Shown here one piece after another: positions 32,078 through 32,397 of a stretch of 32,397 bases of DNA. The stretch spans positions 1-32,397 of the forward strand of contig CANDCW010000023.1 of assembly GCA_947383275.1 (NCBI GenBank). The letters are read 5' to 3'. The notes under the pieces are model-generated. The model ran no database searches, was not told where the DNA came from, and was given only the letters and a program-made list of their open reading frames with translations. Source of the DNA: an uncultured Bacillota bacterium (lineage in GTDB: Bacteria > Bacillota > Clostridia > Oscillospirales > Oscillospiraceae). The position numbers and the translations under genes are program-made. Within the stretch, counting starts at the first letter, position 1, and every line of letters starts with the position of its first letter.

Positions 32078-32397
32078 TTATCGCCTGACATACAGTGTCA
32101 GGCTCAGCCTGTCGAAAAAGCGGCTTGTCTGGGAAATGTCCAGGCAGGCCGCAAAGCAAAAAAGAAAAGTACGGGGGGAAACCAGCGGGCAAGAGAGACA
32201 AGATTGCCGTTTTGCTTTCCATCTGGCCAGCTTTTTGAGATTCATAGCAGCAAATTTAAGCCTCACCCATTTGGAAACCTGGGCCAGACCTCTATAATGC
32301 GTATAACGCATCCCATGCTTTTCTTTGGCATCGGCAAAAAACCGCTCAATGGTTTCCTTGCGTTTGGCATAAAGATCTTTGTATTCCGGGGTGTATC
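32078..32397 (-). CDS. IS1182-type transposase, C-terminal part
   Basis: The frame is open from the right window edge to the stop at 32078 (105 codons visible, start outside). 'ERFFADAKEKHGMRYTHYRG' with the catalytic Glu of the DDE triad, then 'LAQVSKWVRLKFAAMNLKKL', is the end of IS1182/IS5-group transposases. The tail 'FDRLSLTLYVRR' is divergent. Whether the element is complete cannot be judged. It is next to the Rpn gene, a common pairing in mobile-DNA-rich regions. Confidence 0.8.
   Translation of the reverse strand, partial: YTPEYKDLYAKRKETIERFFADAKEKHGMRYTHYRGLAQVSKWVRLKFAAMNLKKLARWKAKRQSCLSCPLVSPRTFLFCFAACLDISQTSRFFDRLSLTLYVRR

Overview
The window looks like a chromosomal segment of a GC-rich anaerobic Firmicute, most likely a gut clostridium of the Oscillospiraceae type. 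The reasons are Shine-Dalgarno sites of the GGAGG type, YesM/YesN-type two-component genes, uronate and sucrose genes under LacI regulators, a Hol_Tox-like micro-ORF, an Rpn nuclease and IS256/IS1182 elements. This assignment is an inference; no rRNA gene is present.

The centre of interest is a nearly undamaged block at 2444-14708. On the minus strand, seven genes read as one unit: an NAD(P)H/FAD oxidoreductase, a four-cluster ferredoxin, a molybdopterin oxidoreductase, an EamA exporter, a stand-alone NhaC-family antiporter, a terminator hairpin, an 816-residue protein that is an NhaC antiporter fused to a complete LytS/YesM-type histidine kinase, and a YesN-type AraC response regulator. The sensor appears to use a paralogue of the neighbouring transporter as its input domain. 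Diverging from this unit, on the plus strand, are an ECF-type S component, a small membrane-anchored protein and a kinase-MobA fusion (molybdenum cofactor guanylyltransferase), behind a promoter and a roughly 190-nt structured leader. Together they look like a substrate-sensing molybdoenzyme module with its own cofactor-maturation genes.

The flanks are very different. From 1 to 2400 and from 14709 to 28900 most genes are broken, and their ends abut directly: LRR protein against PtsI, HAD phosphatase against an ABC permease end and an integrase scrap, a LacI tail, a KDG kinase piece, HIT hydrolase, cytosine permease, PepD against an MFS transporter and an integrase, YesL, and a sucrose operon (LacI, permease/solute-binding chimera, GH32, fructokinase) cut down by deletions and an IS256 insertion, then a frameshifted nitrilase. 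Intact islands among them are uxaC, a DUF917 gene, the sucrose-type LacI and two membrane or lipoprotein genes.

The right end (about 28350-32397) is mobile-element territory. It holds conjugative-element fragments, a Hol_Tox-like micro-toxin, a large serine recombinase whose last codons and stop lie inside the 3' half of an initiator tRNA-Met (a probable attachment site), an Rpn/PD-(D/E)XK nuclease with its own promoter and terminator, and the C-terminal part of an IS1182-type transposase running off the window.
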